Assembly: GCA_011390205.1 (NCBI GenBank)
Contig: JAABSX010000008.1
Location: 49,041-113,040, forward strand
Reading direction: 5' to 3'
From: Microscillaceae bacterium
Lineage (GTDB): Bacteria; Bacteroidota; Bacteroidia; Cytophagales; Microscillaceae
DNA: 64,000 nt
Below, piece by piece: positions 8,130 to 17,081 of this stretch. A program made the translations under genes and the position numbers. Under the pieces are notes generated by a model. That model saw only the letters and a program-made list of their open reading frames with translations, was not told the DNA's origin and ran no database searches. Within the stretch, counting starts at the first letter, position 1, and each line of letters opens with the position of its first letter.

Positions 8130-9350
8130 CTAAGGAGTTTCCTTCGGATTCTGAAATTTATTAACCCCTACCAAGATTGATTTTTGGGCATCAAAATCTG
8201 CCCTACGTTGCTGAGCAGTGGCCTGTATCTGAGCAAGGATAAAATCTTTTGCCTTCACAAAGCCACCTTTTCGCTCTATGTCTAAGAACATCTCCCAGCT
8301 TTTGTCTAGCAAAGATTGGCTCAAATACTCAATATAATATGCTCCTGCTGCCATGTCTTTGACCTTGTCAAAGTGAGATTCTAGCTCCAATACAGTTGAA
8401 ATATTACGGGCTATTCTACGTGAAAAATCATCACTTTCTCTGAAAGAAGCATCGTAAGGCTGCACTGTGATGCTAGTAACCCCACCTACGATGGCAGACA
8501 TCGCCTCTGTAGTAGCCCTGAGCATATTGTTATAAGCATCTTTTTCACTTTTATTTCGGAGGGAAGTCTGGGCGTGAATCTCACAGACAGAATGAGGCAC
8601 TCGATAGGCAAGTCCAAGTCTTTTCCAGAGTAACCTCATGACCCTAAACTTGGCTATTTCCATAAAATAATTGGCACCGATGCTAAAAGTAAAATGACTC
8701 TGAGCAAAAAGCTTTTCAGCAGAGATATTCTGTGCCGTCAGTTGGTCTAGGTATTCTACAAAAAGAGAGACAGCAAACCCCAGCTCCTGAACGGCATTCG
8801 CCCCTGCATTCCCGAAGGTTTGTGCATTGATACAGAGGGCTTTGTGCGTAGATTTTTGGATTAAGTAAGTAAGATTTGCGGCATTTTTATCTAGTGTTTG
8901 GTCTGCCATAGCCCATCGAGAGAGGTAGTCAGCATCTATAGAGGCTGCTCCTTCATAGCTTGCTAGTGAGCCCATATCTTCAAAACCAGCCGAGAGTACA
9001 AAGTGAACAGGTGTTTTTTCTAATGCCTTGGGGAGGTGCTTGATGTTGGTGTTTTTGTCTAAATGAGTGCCAAAACTGTGTGTTCCTTTTTCCAAGAGTG
9101 CAGGCACTTCGTTCAGGTCTTTGATAGTTTCTCTGTTGAGCCATCTTTCGGGGAAATCATCAGGGCTCAAATCATTCTGGATTTGTTCTTCTTTAGCATA
9201 AAAGGGCTGGAGTATAATCCCTTCGTAGGTCTGTGTCTGGAGGGCTTCTATTGACTCAATTTTAGCTGTTTGGAGTGTTTCGGCAAGCCATTCAGCCTTA
9301 TTTTGTGGGTTAAATTCATTGAATAATTTATCCTTGTCTAGTTTTGTCAT
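8130..9350 (-). CDS. mutA: Methylmalonyl-CoA mutase small (beta) subunit
   Basis: 406 residues related to the non-catalytic small subunit of the heterodimeric B12-dependent mutase, which interconverts methylmalonyl-CoA and succinyl-CoA. Family features include GTHSFGTHLDKNTN, ASIDADYLSRWA, AQTFGNAGANAVQELGFA, the segment FMEIAKFRVMRLLW, and SITVQPYDA. The C-terminal cobalamin-binding domain found in many longer small subunits is absent, so it is at the short end of the family. The large subunit gene mutB, normally next to it, is not in this window: downstream is the convergent lepB. Transcribed alone. Confidence 0.85.
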   Translation of the reverse strand: MTKLDKDKLFNEFNPQNKAEWLAETLQTAKIESIEALQTQTYEGIILQPFYAKEEQIQNDLSPDDFPERWLNRETIKDLNEVPALLEKGTHSFGTHLDKNTNIKHLPKALEKTPVHFVLSAGFEDMGSLASYEGAASIDADYLSRWAMADQTLDKNAANLTYLIQKSTHKALCINAQTFGNAGANAVQELGFAVSLFVEYLDQLTAQNISAEKLFAQSHFTFSIGANYFMEIAKFRVMRLLWKRLGLAYRVPHSVCEIHAQTSLRNKSEKDAYNNMLRATTEAMSAIVGGVTSITVQPYDASFRESDDFSRRIARNISTVLELESHFDKVKDMAAGAYYIEYLSQSLLDKSWEMFLDIERKGGFVKAKDFILAQIQATAQQRRADFDAQKSILVGVNKFQNPKETP

Positions 9351-9412
9351 CTCAATATAATTTCGGTTTGGTAATATCTACACATAAAGATAATAGATTT
9401 TTGAAGAAGAAT

Positions 9413-9442
9413 AAAAAAAGACTGCCTTTTTGGGGCAGCCTC
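9413..9442 (-). terminator. Terminator of the TonB receptor gene
   Basis: On the minus strand a stem GGCTGCC / GGCAGTC with a short C/A-rich loop is followed by a run of seven T, 37 nt after the stop at 9477. Confidence 0.75.
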
Positions 9443-9476
9443 TTTTGAGTAATTGAGAATGATTCTGAGCCAATGA

Positions 9477-12341
9477 TTACTTTTCGAAGCCATAACTTAC
9501 ACCAAAGCTAAACGACTGCCCTAGCTGGTATCTCTGATAAGTGTATTCTATATTTTTGTATTCTTGGGTAAAATTGTAAGCACTATTTAACAAGTTACTT
9601 GCTGAAAGCTTAAGTTTTAAGCGTCCGATTGCCTTGCTCACATTGAAATCTAAAAGAGGGCGAGGTTGCTCAAAAATATTGGGTGTTCCGCCTACACTTA
9701 CGTAGCTCAATCTTTTTCCTTGCACATTGAAACTCAGGTTGGCTGCCCAGCCATTGTTAGGATTGGCATAAGAGAGTAAAGTATTGATGATGTAAGGTGA
9801 TTGCCCAAAGAGCACACGGGTATCTTTGGCTGTAGGGTCATTCACTCTGATAAGCTGTAGCTCCCCCTCACTGATATTTACCCTTGAATGGATGATACTT
9901 AGGTTAAGTCCGAATGAAAAGTTGCTAAGGCGCTCACTGATAAAATCCAGTTTTTTCCTAAACTCCATTTCTCCACCGATTACTGTGGCTTCGGGCACAT
10001 TTCGAAACTCAAACTGTATCGCAAGGTCATTGGTCAAGACATCTACGGCTCTTTCAATAGGGTTTTGGAAGTATTTGTAGAATAAACTCACCGAGAAAAT
10101 CTCTTCTGGGCGAGGATAGATTTCAAAGCGTAAGTCAATATTATCTATCAAAGTACGCTCTAGGTCTGGATTACCTCTAAGCAAAAAGTCAGATAAGAAG
10201 TCAAAAGTAGTGAAGAGTGCCAACTCTCTAAAAGTAGGTCTGGCAAGTGTACGCCCATAACCAAACCGAAGATTGGATTTATTAGATACATTATAGACCA
10301 TGTTAAGGGCAGGCAAAATATCATTGCGCTCTAGATCTGCTGTGGTCTGTTCACCCACACCAGCTTGTCTGAGCATCTCGAGGTCTATGTCAGTGCGCTC
10401 ATATCTAACCCCTGTACTTAGATTCAGTTTTTTAGATATTTTACTATCTATCATGATATAAGCTGCCGTAACTTTTTCAGTAGCTGTATAAGAGCCAAGC
10501 CTAGGAATGGGTCTGAGTGTAAGCCCAAACTCAGACCTTTCAGGCTCGATAAGCCCTGAGAAGCGACTGAAAAGCTCGTTTATATTTCCATTAAATACAA
10601 TAGAACTTTGTGAGAAAGGCTGGTATTCAAAGGCATCTTCTCTAAAATCTCTATTTTTTGCTAAGAATGCTCCCCCCATTTTGATTTTAGAACCATGAAG
10701 GAAATTAATCGGGATTTCAAGATTTAGTTTTGTATCAATGTTGGTTTCATCCATGTAGCGCCAGTAGTGTGCAGGTTTTTTTACGTTGTTACTCACGATG
10801 TCATAAAAAAAGCTTCCATCAGGGAGTTCTTCTACTAGAAAATCAAGGAACCTAAGGTCAGGCTCATCTTGGCGTGATTGAGTAGCTGCCACTAGCCAAT
10901 CGAGTTTGATGTTTTTGCTTGATATATTATGCTCTCCCTTAAGCTGAGAAGTAAGCAGTGCCCTTTCTGTATAAAACATGGCTCTAGATTCTTGTCTGCG
11001 AGTATTATCTACCCCCCCTGCATCAAATGGAAAAAGCCCTGAGAGAAACCTTGTAGAAGCATCTGCACTGCGGTTATACATCACATTGAGTGCTATTTTG
11101 TTATTGGGGTTTAGTTTGTAAGAGATATTCATCAAGCTTCCCCAAAGGACTGATTCGCTGCCTCGCTCATCATCAAATAGCTGGCGGGGTCTTAAATTTT
11201 GTTCTGTGGCATCTCCTGGTAAGAAATAGCGCTCAGTACGTCCATTATTATAGTACTCATAATTTCTTTGGTAACTTGCTCCAAAAATAAACCCAAGAGG
11301 CTTACCAAATAATTTGGTTTGATTGCCCACAGAAAAAGACAAACTGTGGTTTAGAAAAGGACTAAATCGGCTTACATCAAACTCAGACGAAGGTGTATCA
11401 GTTGCTTGGTCTAGCAGATTTCTTTGGTTGGGGTCAGCAGCAGTAGGCTCGGGAAGGCTTTGCCCAAGAATAGAGGGGAAATCCCTGCTATTTGAGCCAA
11501 ATCCAAGAAAATGGCTAGCACCTAAAGTATGCGTGAGTGTATTGCTATTAAGTGTGGCATTGAGGTTATAACCCATAGAGCCAGATAGCTGCAAAGTGAA
11601 TTGCTCAGGAAAATCTTTAGTAGAGATATTAATAAATCCTCCAGAAAAACTAGCAGGCAGCTCAGGTGAAAAAGTTTTATATACTACAATGTTATCAATC
11701 AGATTAGAAGGAAACAAATCCATCTGGACAGTATTTTTATTAGGGTCTAAGCCTGGTATTTCGGCATTATTAAGAGCCGTCTTGCTGTAGCGGTCTCCTA
11801 AACCACGCACATAAATGTATTTACCCCCTTCCACAGACACTCCCGTAACACGTTTGATAGCAGAGGCTACATCTGCATCACCTGTTTTGGCGAAAGCTGA
11901 GGCAGAAAGCCCATCCAATACCACATTTGATTTTTTTTGTAGTGTAAGTAATGCAGCTTCGTTGTCTTTGATTTGCCGAGCTTCTACCACGATTTCTTCC
12001 AAGCCTAGGTCTTCTGATTTTAAGCGAATGTTAAGCAATGTAGTTTGACCTGGCTTTACTTCTATATTTTCTACTGTTTGGTTAGAATAAGAAACATAAG
12101 AAAACTGTAAATTATAACTCCCTGGTGCAAGTTTATCGAAAGTAAACTTTCCATCTATGTCAGTTGCTACCCCTTGTTGTGTATTTACTATGACCGCAGT
12201 AGCTCCGATGAGTTCCTCTCCTGTGGCATCATCAATAACTGTTCCCCTGATAGTGCCTGTCTGTGCCATCAGTGTGGAGCAAGTAAACACAACACCAAAT
12301 AAAGAATACAAGACTGATTTCATAATGTATTTATATTTCAT
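9477..12341 (-). CDS. TonB-dependent outer-membrane receptor with carboxypeptidase-like N-terminal domain
   Basis: 954 residues (948 if Met7 at 12323 is the start, which gives a cleaner signal peptide ending in LMAQ). After the signal comes a CarboxypepD_reg-like beta-sandwich (about 28-115), then a plug domain with YVRGLGDRYSKTALNN and a segment ending in FSGGFINISTK. The rest is a barrel rich in alternating aromatic residues, ending in FSFGVSYGFEK. It would import a ligand using energy from TonB. Its gene lies just downstream of a surface lipoprotein gene, an arrangement recalling SusC/SusD, although the lipoprotein is beta-helical rather than SusD-like. Ligand unknown. A separate minus-7 box lies just upstream. 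Confidence 0.9.
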   Translation of the reverse strand: MKYKYIMKSVLYSLFGVVFTCSTLMAQTGTIRGTVIDDATGEELIGATAVIVNTQQGVATDIDGKFTFDKLAPGSYNLQFSYVSYSNQTVENIEVKPGQTTLLNIRLKSEDLGLEEIVVEARQIKDNEAALLTLQKKSNVVLDGLSASAFAKTGDADVASAIKRVTGVSVEGGKYIYVRGLGDRYSKTALNNAEIPGLDPNKNTVQMDLFPSNLIDNIVVYKTFSPELPASFSGGFINISTKDFPEQFTLQLSGSMGYNLNATLNSNTLTHTLGASHFLGFGSNSRDFPSILGQSLPEPTAADPNQRNLLDQATDTPSSEFDVSRFSPFLNHSLSFSVGNQTKLFGKPLGFIFGASYQRNYEYYNNGRTERYFLPGDATEQNLRPRQLFDDERGSESVLWGSLMNISYKLNPNNKIALNVMYNRSADASTRFLSGLFPFDAGGVDNTRRQESRAMFYTERALLTSQLKGEHNISSKNIKLDWLVAATQSRQDEPDLRFLDFLVEELPDGSFFYDIVSNNVKKPAHYWRYMDETNIDTKLNLEIPINFLHGSKIKMGGAFLAKNRDFREDAFEYQPFSQSSIVFNGNINELFSRFSGLIEPERSEFGLTLRPIPRLGSYTATEKVTAAYIMIDSKISKKLNLSTGVRYERTDIDLEMLRQAGVGEQTTADLERNDILPALNMVYNVSNKSNLRFGYGRTLARPTFRELALFTTFDFLSDFLLRGNPDLERTLIDNIDLRFEIYPRPEEIFSVSLFYKYFQNPIERAVDVLTNDLAIQFEFRNVPEATVIGGEMEFRKKLDFISERLSNFSFGLNLSIIHSRVNISEGELQLIRVNDPTAKDTRVLFGQSPYIINTLLSYANPNNGWAANLSFNVQGKRLSYVSVGGTPNIFEQPRPLLDFNVSKAIGRLKLKLSASNLLNSAYNFTQEYKNIEYTYQRYQLGQSFSFGVSYGFEK

Positions 12342-12358
12342 AATGTATTATTTTTTTG

Positions 12359-12366
12359 CAAAGATA
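12359..12366 (-). promoter_or_regulatory. Candidate minus-7 box for the TonB receptor gene
   Basis: TATCTTTG on the minus strand matches TAnnTTTG. It lies 17 nt before the ATG at 12341 and 35 nt before the one at 12323. The second spacing is the more usual one and favours the shorter protein. Confidence 0.4.
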
Positions 12367-12440
12367 CTCTAGCGGGTATTCAATCATAAGAATAGTATTT
12401 TAAGAAATTATTAAGAGATATCCTTGAATCCTTAACATAA

Positions 12441-12478
12441 AAAAAATACCCAAACCAGTTATGATTCAGGTATTTTTT
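12441..12478 (-). terminator. Terminator between the beta-helix lipoprotein and its receptor gene
   Basis: A perfect 10-bp inverted repeat AAAAAATACC / GGTATTTTTT with an 18-nt loop. Read on the minus strand it ends in a T run, 17 nt after the lipoprotein stop. It would uncouple the two genes. Confidence 0.55.
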
Positions 12479-12494
12479 GCATTCTTATACAAAA

Positions 12495-13946
12495 TTAGTC
12501 TAAGATACCATAAGCATCCGCAGCAGTCCAGCCTGTTAGCCAGTTGCCAGAAGTACCGAATGCCCCAATATAATTAGCAGTAGTATATGTAAAGCCATTT
12601 ACTGAAGCACTAGGCAATGCAGAACGAGTTTTGGTAGTTCCTAAGCTCCCAGCATTTAAGAGTGGGTTAAAGTTATTCACTGCCACGCTTCCTACACCAG
12701 GGTTTCCTACTTCATTGTCATTGTCTGTAAGATGTGTTTCAAATGCTGTATAAGCAGTAGTACCACCATCTGGGGAAGCTACATAAGCGATAGTTGTTGC
12801 ATTTGCACCAATATTAAAGAAGATATTGTTTTTGAATACAGCATCTCCCGAAGTCAGACGGTTACGGCTAGTATTGCCCTCAGCACCGTCTTCAGTCAGG
12901 TTAATACCTCTTGCGAAGTTCATCACGATAGAGTTGTGAAGTAATACACCAGAGCCTTCGGTAAAGAACAAACAGTTGTCATTGTTGCCAGTATTTCCTT
13001 GACCTATGACAGTTGCGTTGTATATCTGAGGCTTAGAAAATACTGCAGCAGTCAGGTTTCCGCTATGTGCACCATCAGACTCAAAGCCACGGTCTGAGCC
13101 AGTAAAGCCAGGCTCTTGATAAGATACCCAGAATTGGTTTTCACCTCTCCAGCCAAAATCCCAGTCAAAAGAGTCATCTTGATTATAGATAGAAGCTAGG
13201 TGGTCAGAGTTGGCAGTACCACCAAACCATTCAAAACCATCATCATCAAAGGCAAAAGTTTCAATGTAGCTAAATATAGTGGCGTTTCCTACACCACCCA
13301 TTGTCAAACCATTTATTTCATTGCCAGCACCAATGTTAGTAGCACCGTGTCGCAAAGAAATGTACTTGAGTGAGCCACCATTATGGGCGACATTTGAGCC
13401 ACCATACAAAGCACGTGTTTCAGTCGTAGGGATACCCTCAATATTGGTTTCGCTGTTGGCGTGATTGATAGGTGCATCTCCTAATACAATAAGACCACCC
13501 CAAAGACCACGGCTAGTCGCAGTTACATTGTCAGAGCCATCTACGACATCTACATCATCAGCAAAAGCAGTCATAATGATAGGTGCCGCAGCAGTACCAT
13601 TTGCAATGATAGTAGCACCTTTGGCTACAATGAGTGCAGAAGCAGCTACACCAGAACCAGGCTCACCTTTGATGACAGTGCCAGGCTCAATAGTGAGCGT
13701 CTGTCCTTCGTTTACGAATACAAAACCAGACAATATATAGACCGTATCCTTATCAAAAGTGCGTGTGCCTACGCCTGCACCAAAATCAGAAATTCTGATG
13801 GCAGGATTGTCTTGTAAGTCTGTAGCCTGCTGGAATACAGTAGGAGTAACATTGCTAGTAGGTGCAGGATCATTATCATCACCACAAGAAGTGAGTGTAA
13901 ATGCCAAGCCCAGAATAATAAACATTAAAAGATTTAAATTTTTCAT
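12495..13946 (-). CDS. Surface lipoprotein with predicted parallel beta-helix, partner of the adjacent TonB receptor
   Basis: 483 residues. A lipoprotein signal ends in LTSC (Cys21) and is followed by GDDNDP. Acidic residues at these positions act as an export signal to the cell surface in several Bacteroidota. The mature protein starts with a right-handed helix entry (TLTIEPGTVIKGEPG) and continues with Gly/Asn-rich rungs such as GGSLKYISLRHG, NATIFSYIETFAFDDDGFEW and GVLLHNSIVMNFARGINL. Two acidic aromatic patches (DDDGFEWFGG, DDSFDWDFGW) could bind a cation or polar ligand. No enzyme active site is evident. The TonB receptor gene follows after a terminator, so a joint role in capturing and importing a ligand is likely but unproven. 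Confidence 0.75.
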   Translation of the reverse strand: MKNLNLLMFIILGLAFTLTSCGDDNDPAPTSNVTPTVFQQATDLQDNPAIRISDFGAGVGTRTFDKDTVYILSGFVFVNEGQTLTIEPGTVIKGEPGSGVAASALIVAKGATIIANGTAAAPIIMTAFADDVDVVDGSDNVTATSRGLWGGLIVLGDAPINHANSETNIEGIPTTETRALYGGSNVAHNGGSLKYISLRHGATNIGAGNEINGLTMGGVGNATIFSYIETFAFDDDGFEWFGGTANSDHLASIYNQDDSFDWDFGWRGENQFWVSYQEPGFTGSDRGFESDGAHSGNLTAAVFSKPQIYNATVIGQGNTGNNDNCLFFTEGSGVLLHNSIVMNFARGINLTEDGAEGNTSRNRLTSGDAVFKNNIFFNIGANATTIAYVASPDGGTTAYTAFETHLTDNDNEVGNPGVGSVAVNNFNPLLNAGSLGTTKTRSALPSASVNGFTYTTANYIGAFGTSGNWLTGWTAADAYGILD

Positions 13947-13986
13947 AAATTTTCTTAGTTTTTTATGGATATGTATAAAACTGTTG

Positions 13987-13994
13987 CAAAGCTA
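13987..13994 (-). promoter_or_regulatory. Candidate minus-7 box for the beta-helix lipoprotein gene
   Basis: TAGCTTTG on the minus strand fits TAnnTTTG and lies 40 nt before the start codon, a typical leader length. A minus-33 TTTG was not found. Confidence 0.4.
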
Positions 13995-14265
13995 CACAAG
14001 CAGGATAATAAAGAAGGAAAGAAACGTATTATGAAATCTTTAAAAAAAAGCACGGTTTTTAGGCTCATTTTGTCTGATTATTAATCAAATATTATGATTA
14101 TGTAAAATTTAGATTCTTATAAAATAACATAATCTTACTTATACAGATGATTCGACTTTTTTAAAATATCACTTTAATTTTTTATTCTATTTTTAAATAA
14201 AAAACTGCTATGTTAAGTAGGTATATACCCAGTATGATGCAAATTAGATTAAATAATAATATCCT

Positions 14266-14273
14266 TAATTTTG
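14266..14273 (+). promoter_or_regulatory. Candidate minus-7 box for the 14322 lipoprotein gene
   Basis: TAATTTTG matches TAnnTTTG and lies 48 nt before the chosen ATG at 14322. It also argues against translation starting further upstream, at the TTG at 14271. Confidence 0.4.
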
Positions 14274-14321
14274 CACAACTTTTCGGAAATATTAGACCCT
14301 TTTTACAAAAAAACAGAAATT

Positions 14322-15059
14322 ATGAGAATTAAAAGTATAACACCTTACTGCTTCATACTATTGACAATCAGCATATTAAGCTGCAATAAAACAGATAAGA
14401 CAGCCACACAGAAGAAATACCATGACACCTTCGCTGGGATTGGCTTTGTTACGCTTAAAGATGAAGCCCTTGCTAAAAAAAAAACACAGTTTGAGTTTTT
14501 TGAAGACAAAGCCACTACACAAGCTTTTGGAAGTTTTGACTTTAAGACAGGAAAATCGGCAAGTGAGAAAATCGTACCTGAATTTTTCAGACCTGAAGAT
14601 GATGTATGCTACTTTAGGTGCATCGGCTGGGATAGAAATAGATATTATGTCTATTCTAACACCTTGCTAGAGTCACTCAAATACATACCTGTAGATACCA
14701 ATAAGTACAGATTTGTAAAATGGGAAGACTTGATGACCCACATCCCAGAAATAACTCGCTTAAACCCCGAAACAAACCCTGTGAAAACCCGCCCCAACTT
14801 TAAAGCATCTAATGCTGAGTGGGATGATGCAAGCAGACATACATTTGTGGTAAAAGAAATTGAAAAAAAATGGGCAAAGGTCAGCAACCCAGCAGGAAAT
14901 CAAGAAGGATGGATTGTATGGGTAGATAAAGATAGAATCCAAGTAAAATTTGACAAAAACCATGTCAAGCCACTCAGCAAACTTCAGGGAAGTTCAGACC
15001 CTTCTGCCAATCCACTTAATTTTCTAAGACCTAAGATGGTACAAGAAAAAAAGGAATGA
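14322..15059 (+). CDS. Lipoprotein of unknown function
   Basis: 245 residues starting at the ATG at 14322. Earlier in-frame start codons overlap the promoter-like box and would bury the signal peptide. The signal MRIKSITPYCFILLTISILSC ends in a lipobox Cys at 21, followed by NKTDK. The mature part is charged and mixed alpha/beta. Around residues 170-225 there is a segment resembling an SH3-like fold (NPAGNQEGWIVWVDKDRIQVK). I recognise no family. 42 nt separate it from the SDR gene, so the two are probably cotranscribed. Confidence 0.65.
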   Translation: MRIKSITPYCFILLTISILSCNKTDKTATQKKYHDTFAGIGFVTLKDEALAKKKTQFEFFEDKATTQAFGSFDFKTGKSASEKIVPEFFRPEDDVCYFRCIGWDRNRYYVYSNTLLESLKYIPVDTNKYRFVKWEDLMTHIPEITRLNPETNPVKTRPNFKASNAEWDDASRHTFVVKEIEKKWAKVSNPAGNQEGWIVWVDKDRIQVKFDKNHVKPLSKLQGSSDPSANPLNFLRPKMVQEKKE

Positions 15060-15101
15060 TAACACTAAACATTGTCTGAAATCTCTGTGTTTTCTATTTC
15101 T

Positions 15102-16007
15102 ATGCAAAACATCTTAATCACAGGAGGGACAGGCTTGGTAGGTCAAGTGCTTACCTCCGCTTTACTCGAAGAAGGATTCAAAGTAAGCTACCTCAGCCGA
15201 AAAGAACAAAACATCCCCAATGTCAAAACTTATACTTGGGATGTCAGGAAACAAAATATCGATACACAAGCCATCCGACAGGCAGATGCCATCATACACC
15301 TTGCAGGGGCTGGCGTAGCAGACGAGCGCTGGAGCGATGCCAGAAAACAAGAAATCTTAAAAAGCCGCACCGAATCTACTGCCCTGCTTGCCAAAGCCCT
15401 CAAAGCAAACGAACATACTGTCAAGGCATTTATCTCTGCCTCTGCCATAGGCTATTATGGCTTAGATACAGGGGCTACACTTTTGCATGAGGATGCCCCT
15501 GCAGGCAATGACTTCTTGGCTGAAGTTACCAAATCTTGGGAAAACTCCATAGAAGAAGTATCAAATCTAGGCATCCGCACTGCCAAGCTACGCATCGGCA
15601 TCGTGCTAAGCGAAAAGGGAGGAGCATTGCCTAAAATCATGCAGCCTGTCAAATTTGGAGCAGGTGCAGCCCTCGGCTCAGGGGAGCAATACATGTCTTG
15701 GATTCATATAGAAGACCTTGCCCGCATGTTTTTATTTGCTTTGCAAAGCACTGATATTCAGGGGGCTTATAATGCAGTGGGGCCGCAGCCACTAAGCAAT
15801 GCAGCGCTTACTCAAGCCATTGCAAAGACACTCGGGCGGCCCTTATTTTTGCCCAATGTCCCTACATTTGCCCTCAAACTGATGCTTGGCGAAATGGCCG
15901 CCATGGTAACAGGAGGCAACAAAGTATCTAGCCAAAAAATAGAAAAAGCGGGCTTTCAGTTTAAATTTACTGAAATCAAAACAGCCTTAGAAAATCTTAT
16001 CGGCTAG
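15102..16007 (+). CDS. NAD(P)-binding SDR of the YfcH / TIGR01777 epimerase family
   Basis: 301 residues from the ATG at 15102, a better start than the TTG at 15072 because MQNILITGGTGLVGQ then opens the Rossmann fold at residue 1. Other family marks are DAIIHLAGAGVADERW, ISASAIGYYG, the Ala/Gly-rich KFGAGAALGSGEQYMSWIHI segment, and a C-terminal helix region. This atypical SDR family is widespread and its substrate is unknown; plant relatives affect plastid division, and bacterial roles are not settled. It lies between a lipoprotein gene and a LOG-family gene on the same strand. Confidence 0.85.
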   Translation: MQNILITGGTGLVGQVLTSALLEEGFKVSYLSRKEQNIPNVKTYTWDVRKQNIDTQAIRQADAIIHLAGAGVADERWSDARKQEILKSRTESTALLAKALKANEHTVKAFISASAIGYYGLDTGATLLHEDAPAGNDFLAEVTKSWENSIEEVSNLGIRTAKLRIGIVLSEKGGALPKIMQPVKFGAGAALGSGEQYMSWIHIEDLARMFLFALQSTDIQGAYNAVGPQPLSNAALTQAIAKTLGRPLFLPNVPTFALKLMLGEMAAMVTGGNKVSSQKIEKAGFQFKFTEIKTALENLIG

Positions 16008-16133
16008 TGGCTGTCTGCCGATACCCTCAAAACCTAAATCTAAAAAGAACGTAAACAATAGGCGCTTCTCTCAAAAAAACAAAACCTGAGAAAACACCGA
16101 ATATATCTATATAAAACACCTAAAATCAAAAAT

Positions 16134-16850
16134 ATGGAAGAACACGATGAAGAATTAAATATCAAAAGAGCATTTCAGACACAGGAGTCTAGCGAAATCA
16201 AAACCTCTAATTCATGGATGATTTTCAAAGTTATGGCGGAGTTTGTGAATGGCTTCGAGAAATTAGCTCAAATAGGGCCTTGTGTGTCTATATTTGGCTC
16301 TGCACGCAGCAAATCTGACAATCCATACTACATCGCTGCCGAAGAAATCGCTGCCCGACTCGTAAAAATCGGATTTGGAGTCATCACAGGTGGAGGCCCA
16401 GGCATCATGGAAGCAGGCAACAAAGGAGCAGCTAAAGAAGGTGGCAAGTCTGTAGGGCTTAATATTGATTTGCCTTTTGAGCAATTTGACAATGCATATA
16501 TTGACTCTAACAAACTCATTAATTTTGATTATTTCTTTGTGCGCAAGGTGATGTTTGTAAAGTATTCTCAGGGTTTTGTGGTGATGCCAGGCGGCTTAGG
16601 CACACTAGATGAGCTTTTTGAGGCATTTACCTTGATTCAGACCAAGAAAATCGCCAGATTCCCGATTGTACTCTATGGCAAAGATTTTTGGGAAGGTTTA
16701 ATTACTTGGATTAAAGAAGTACTCTTAGAGAAAGAACGAAATGTAAGCCCAGAAGATCTAGACCTTATCAGCATCGTGGATACTCCAGAAGAGGCTGTGG
16801 CGGTAATTGACAATTTTTACAAAAAGTACGTGGTGAAGCCTAATTTTTAA
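16134..16850 (+). CDS. LOG-family / TIGR00730 Rossmann protein
   Basis: 238 residues with the family signature: GGGPGIMEAGNKGA near residue 85 and the motif MPGGLGTLDELFEAFTL near 150. Together these bind a nucleoside monophosphate. Members hydrolyse cytokinin-type or ordinary nucleoside 5'-monophosphates to base plus ribose 5-phosphate; the old name lysine decarboxylase is wrong for this family. Soluble, cytoplasmic. The start at 16134 is the first ATG of the frame. 126 nt separate it from the SDR gene. Confidence 0.9.
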   Translation: MEEHDEELNIKRAFQTQESSEIKTSNSWMIFKVMAEFVNGFEKLAQIGPCVSIFGSARSKSDNPYYIAAEEIAARLVKIGFGVITGGGPGIMEAGNKGAAKEGGKSVGLNIDLPFEQFDNAYIDSNKLINFDYFFVRKVMFVKYSQGFVVMPGGLGTLDELFEAFTLIQTKKIARFPIVLYGKDFWEGLITWIKEVLLEKERNVSPEDLDLISIVDTPEEAVAVIDNFYKKYVVKPNF

Positions 16851-16893
16851 TACAGAAATATACAGACTTCGTTCCTCTGCTCTCTGGTCAGTG

Positions 16894-16953
16894 TTTTAGA
16901 AATGGCGATTCGATTTGATGCTTATTTATCTTCAATCAAGCCATTTCCAATCG
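16894..16953. repeat. Imperfect hairpin with TTTTAGAAATGGC
   Basis: GAAATGGC and GCCATTTC flank a 32-nt loop that itself holds TGAT / ATCA. The 13-mer TTTTAGAAATGGC recurs at 63552-63564. Both occurrences lie shortly before a copy of the GTTCCAC palindrome. It could be part of a longer composite repeat. Confidence 0.4.
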
Positions 16954-17002
16954 TGTCATAAGCCCTTTGCCTGCTTTTCTTTTCAAATATAAAAAATGTG
17001 GA

Positions 17003-17040
17003 CAGATGTTCCACTTTTTTTTGAAAAAGTAGAACGTCTG
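17003..17040. repeat. Palindromic element, copy 3; probable bidirectional terminator
   Basis: Arms CAGATGTTCCACTTTTT and AAAAAGTAGAACGTCTG pair over 17 bp with two differences that are both G-U compatible. The position is again between convergent gene ends (LOG-family gene and ccoI). Same family as 2343, 8055 and 59891. Confidence 0.8.
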
Positions 17041-17081
17041 ACTGCCCACAAAAAACCAAGATGTTGTAATAGGTAGGAAGA

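Larger units (their letters stand above)
13947..14321. other. AT-rich divergent intergenic region
   Basis: 375 bp between two divergent lipoprotein genes, strongly AT-rich. It carries one candidate minus-7 box on each strand (13987-13994 minus, 14266-14273 plus). I see no reading frame or RNA gene. Confidence 0.6.
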
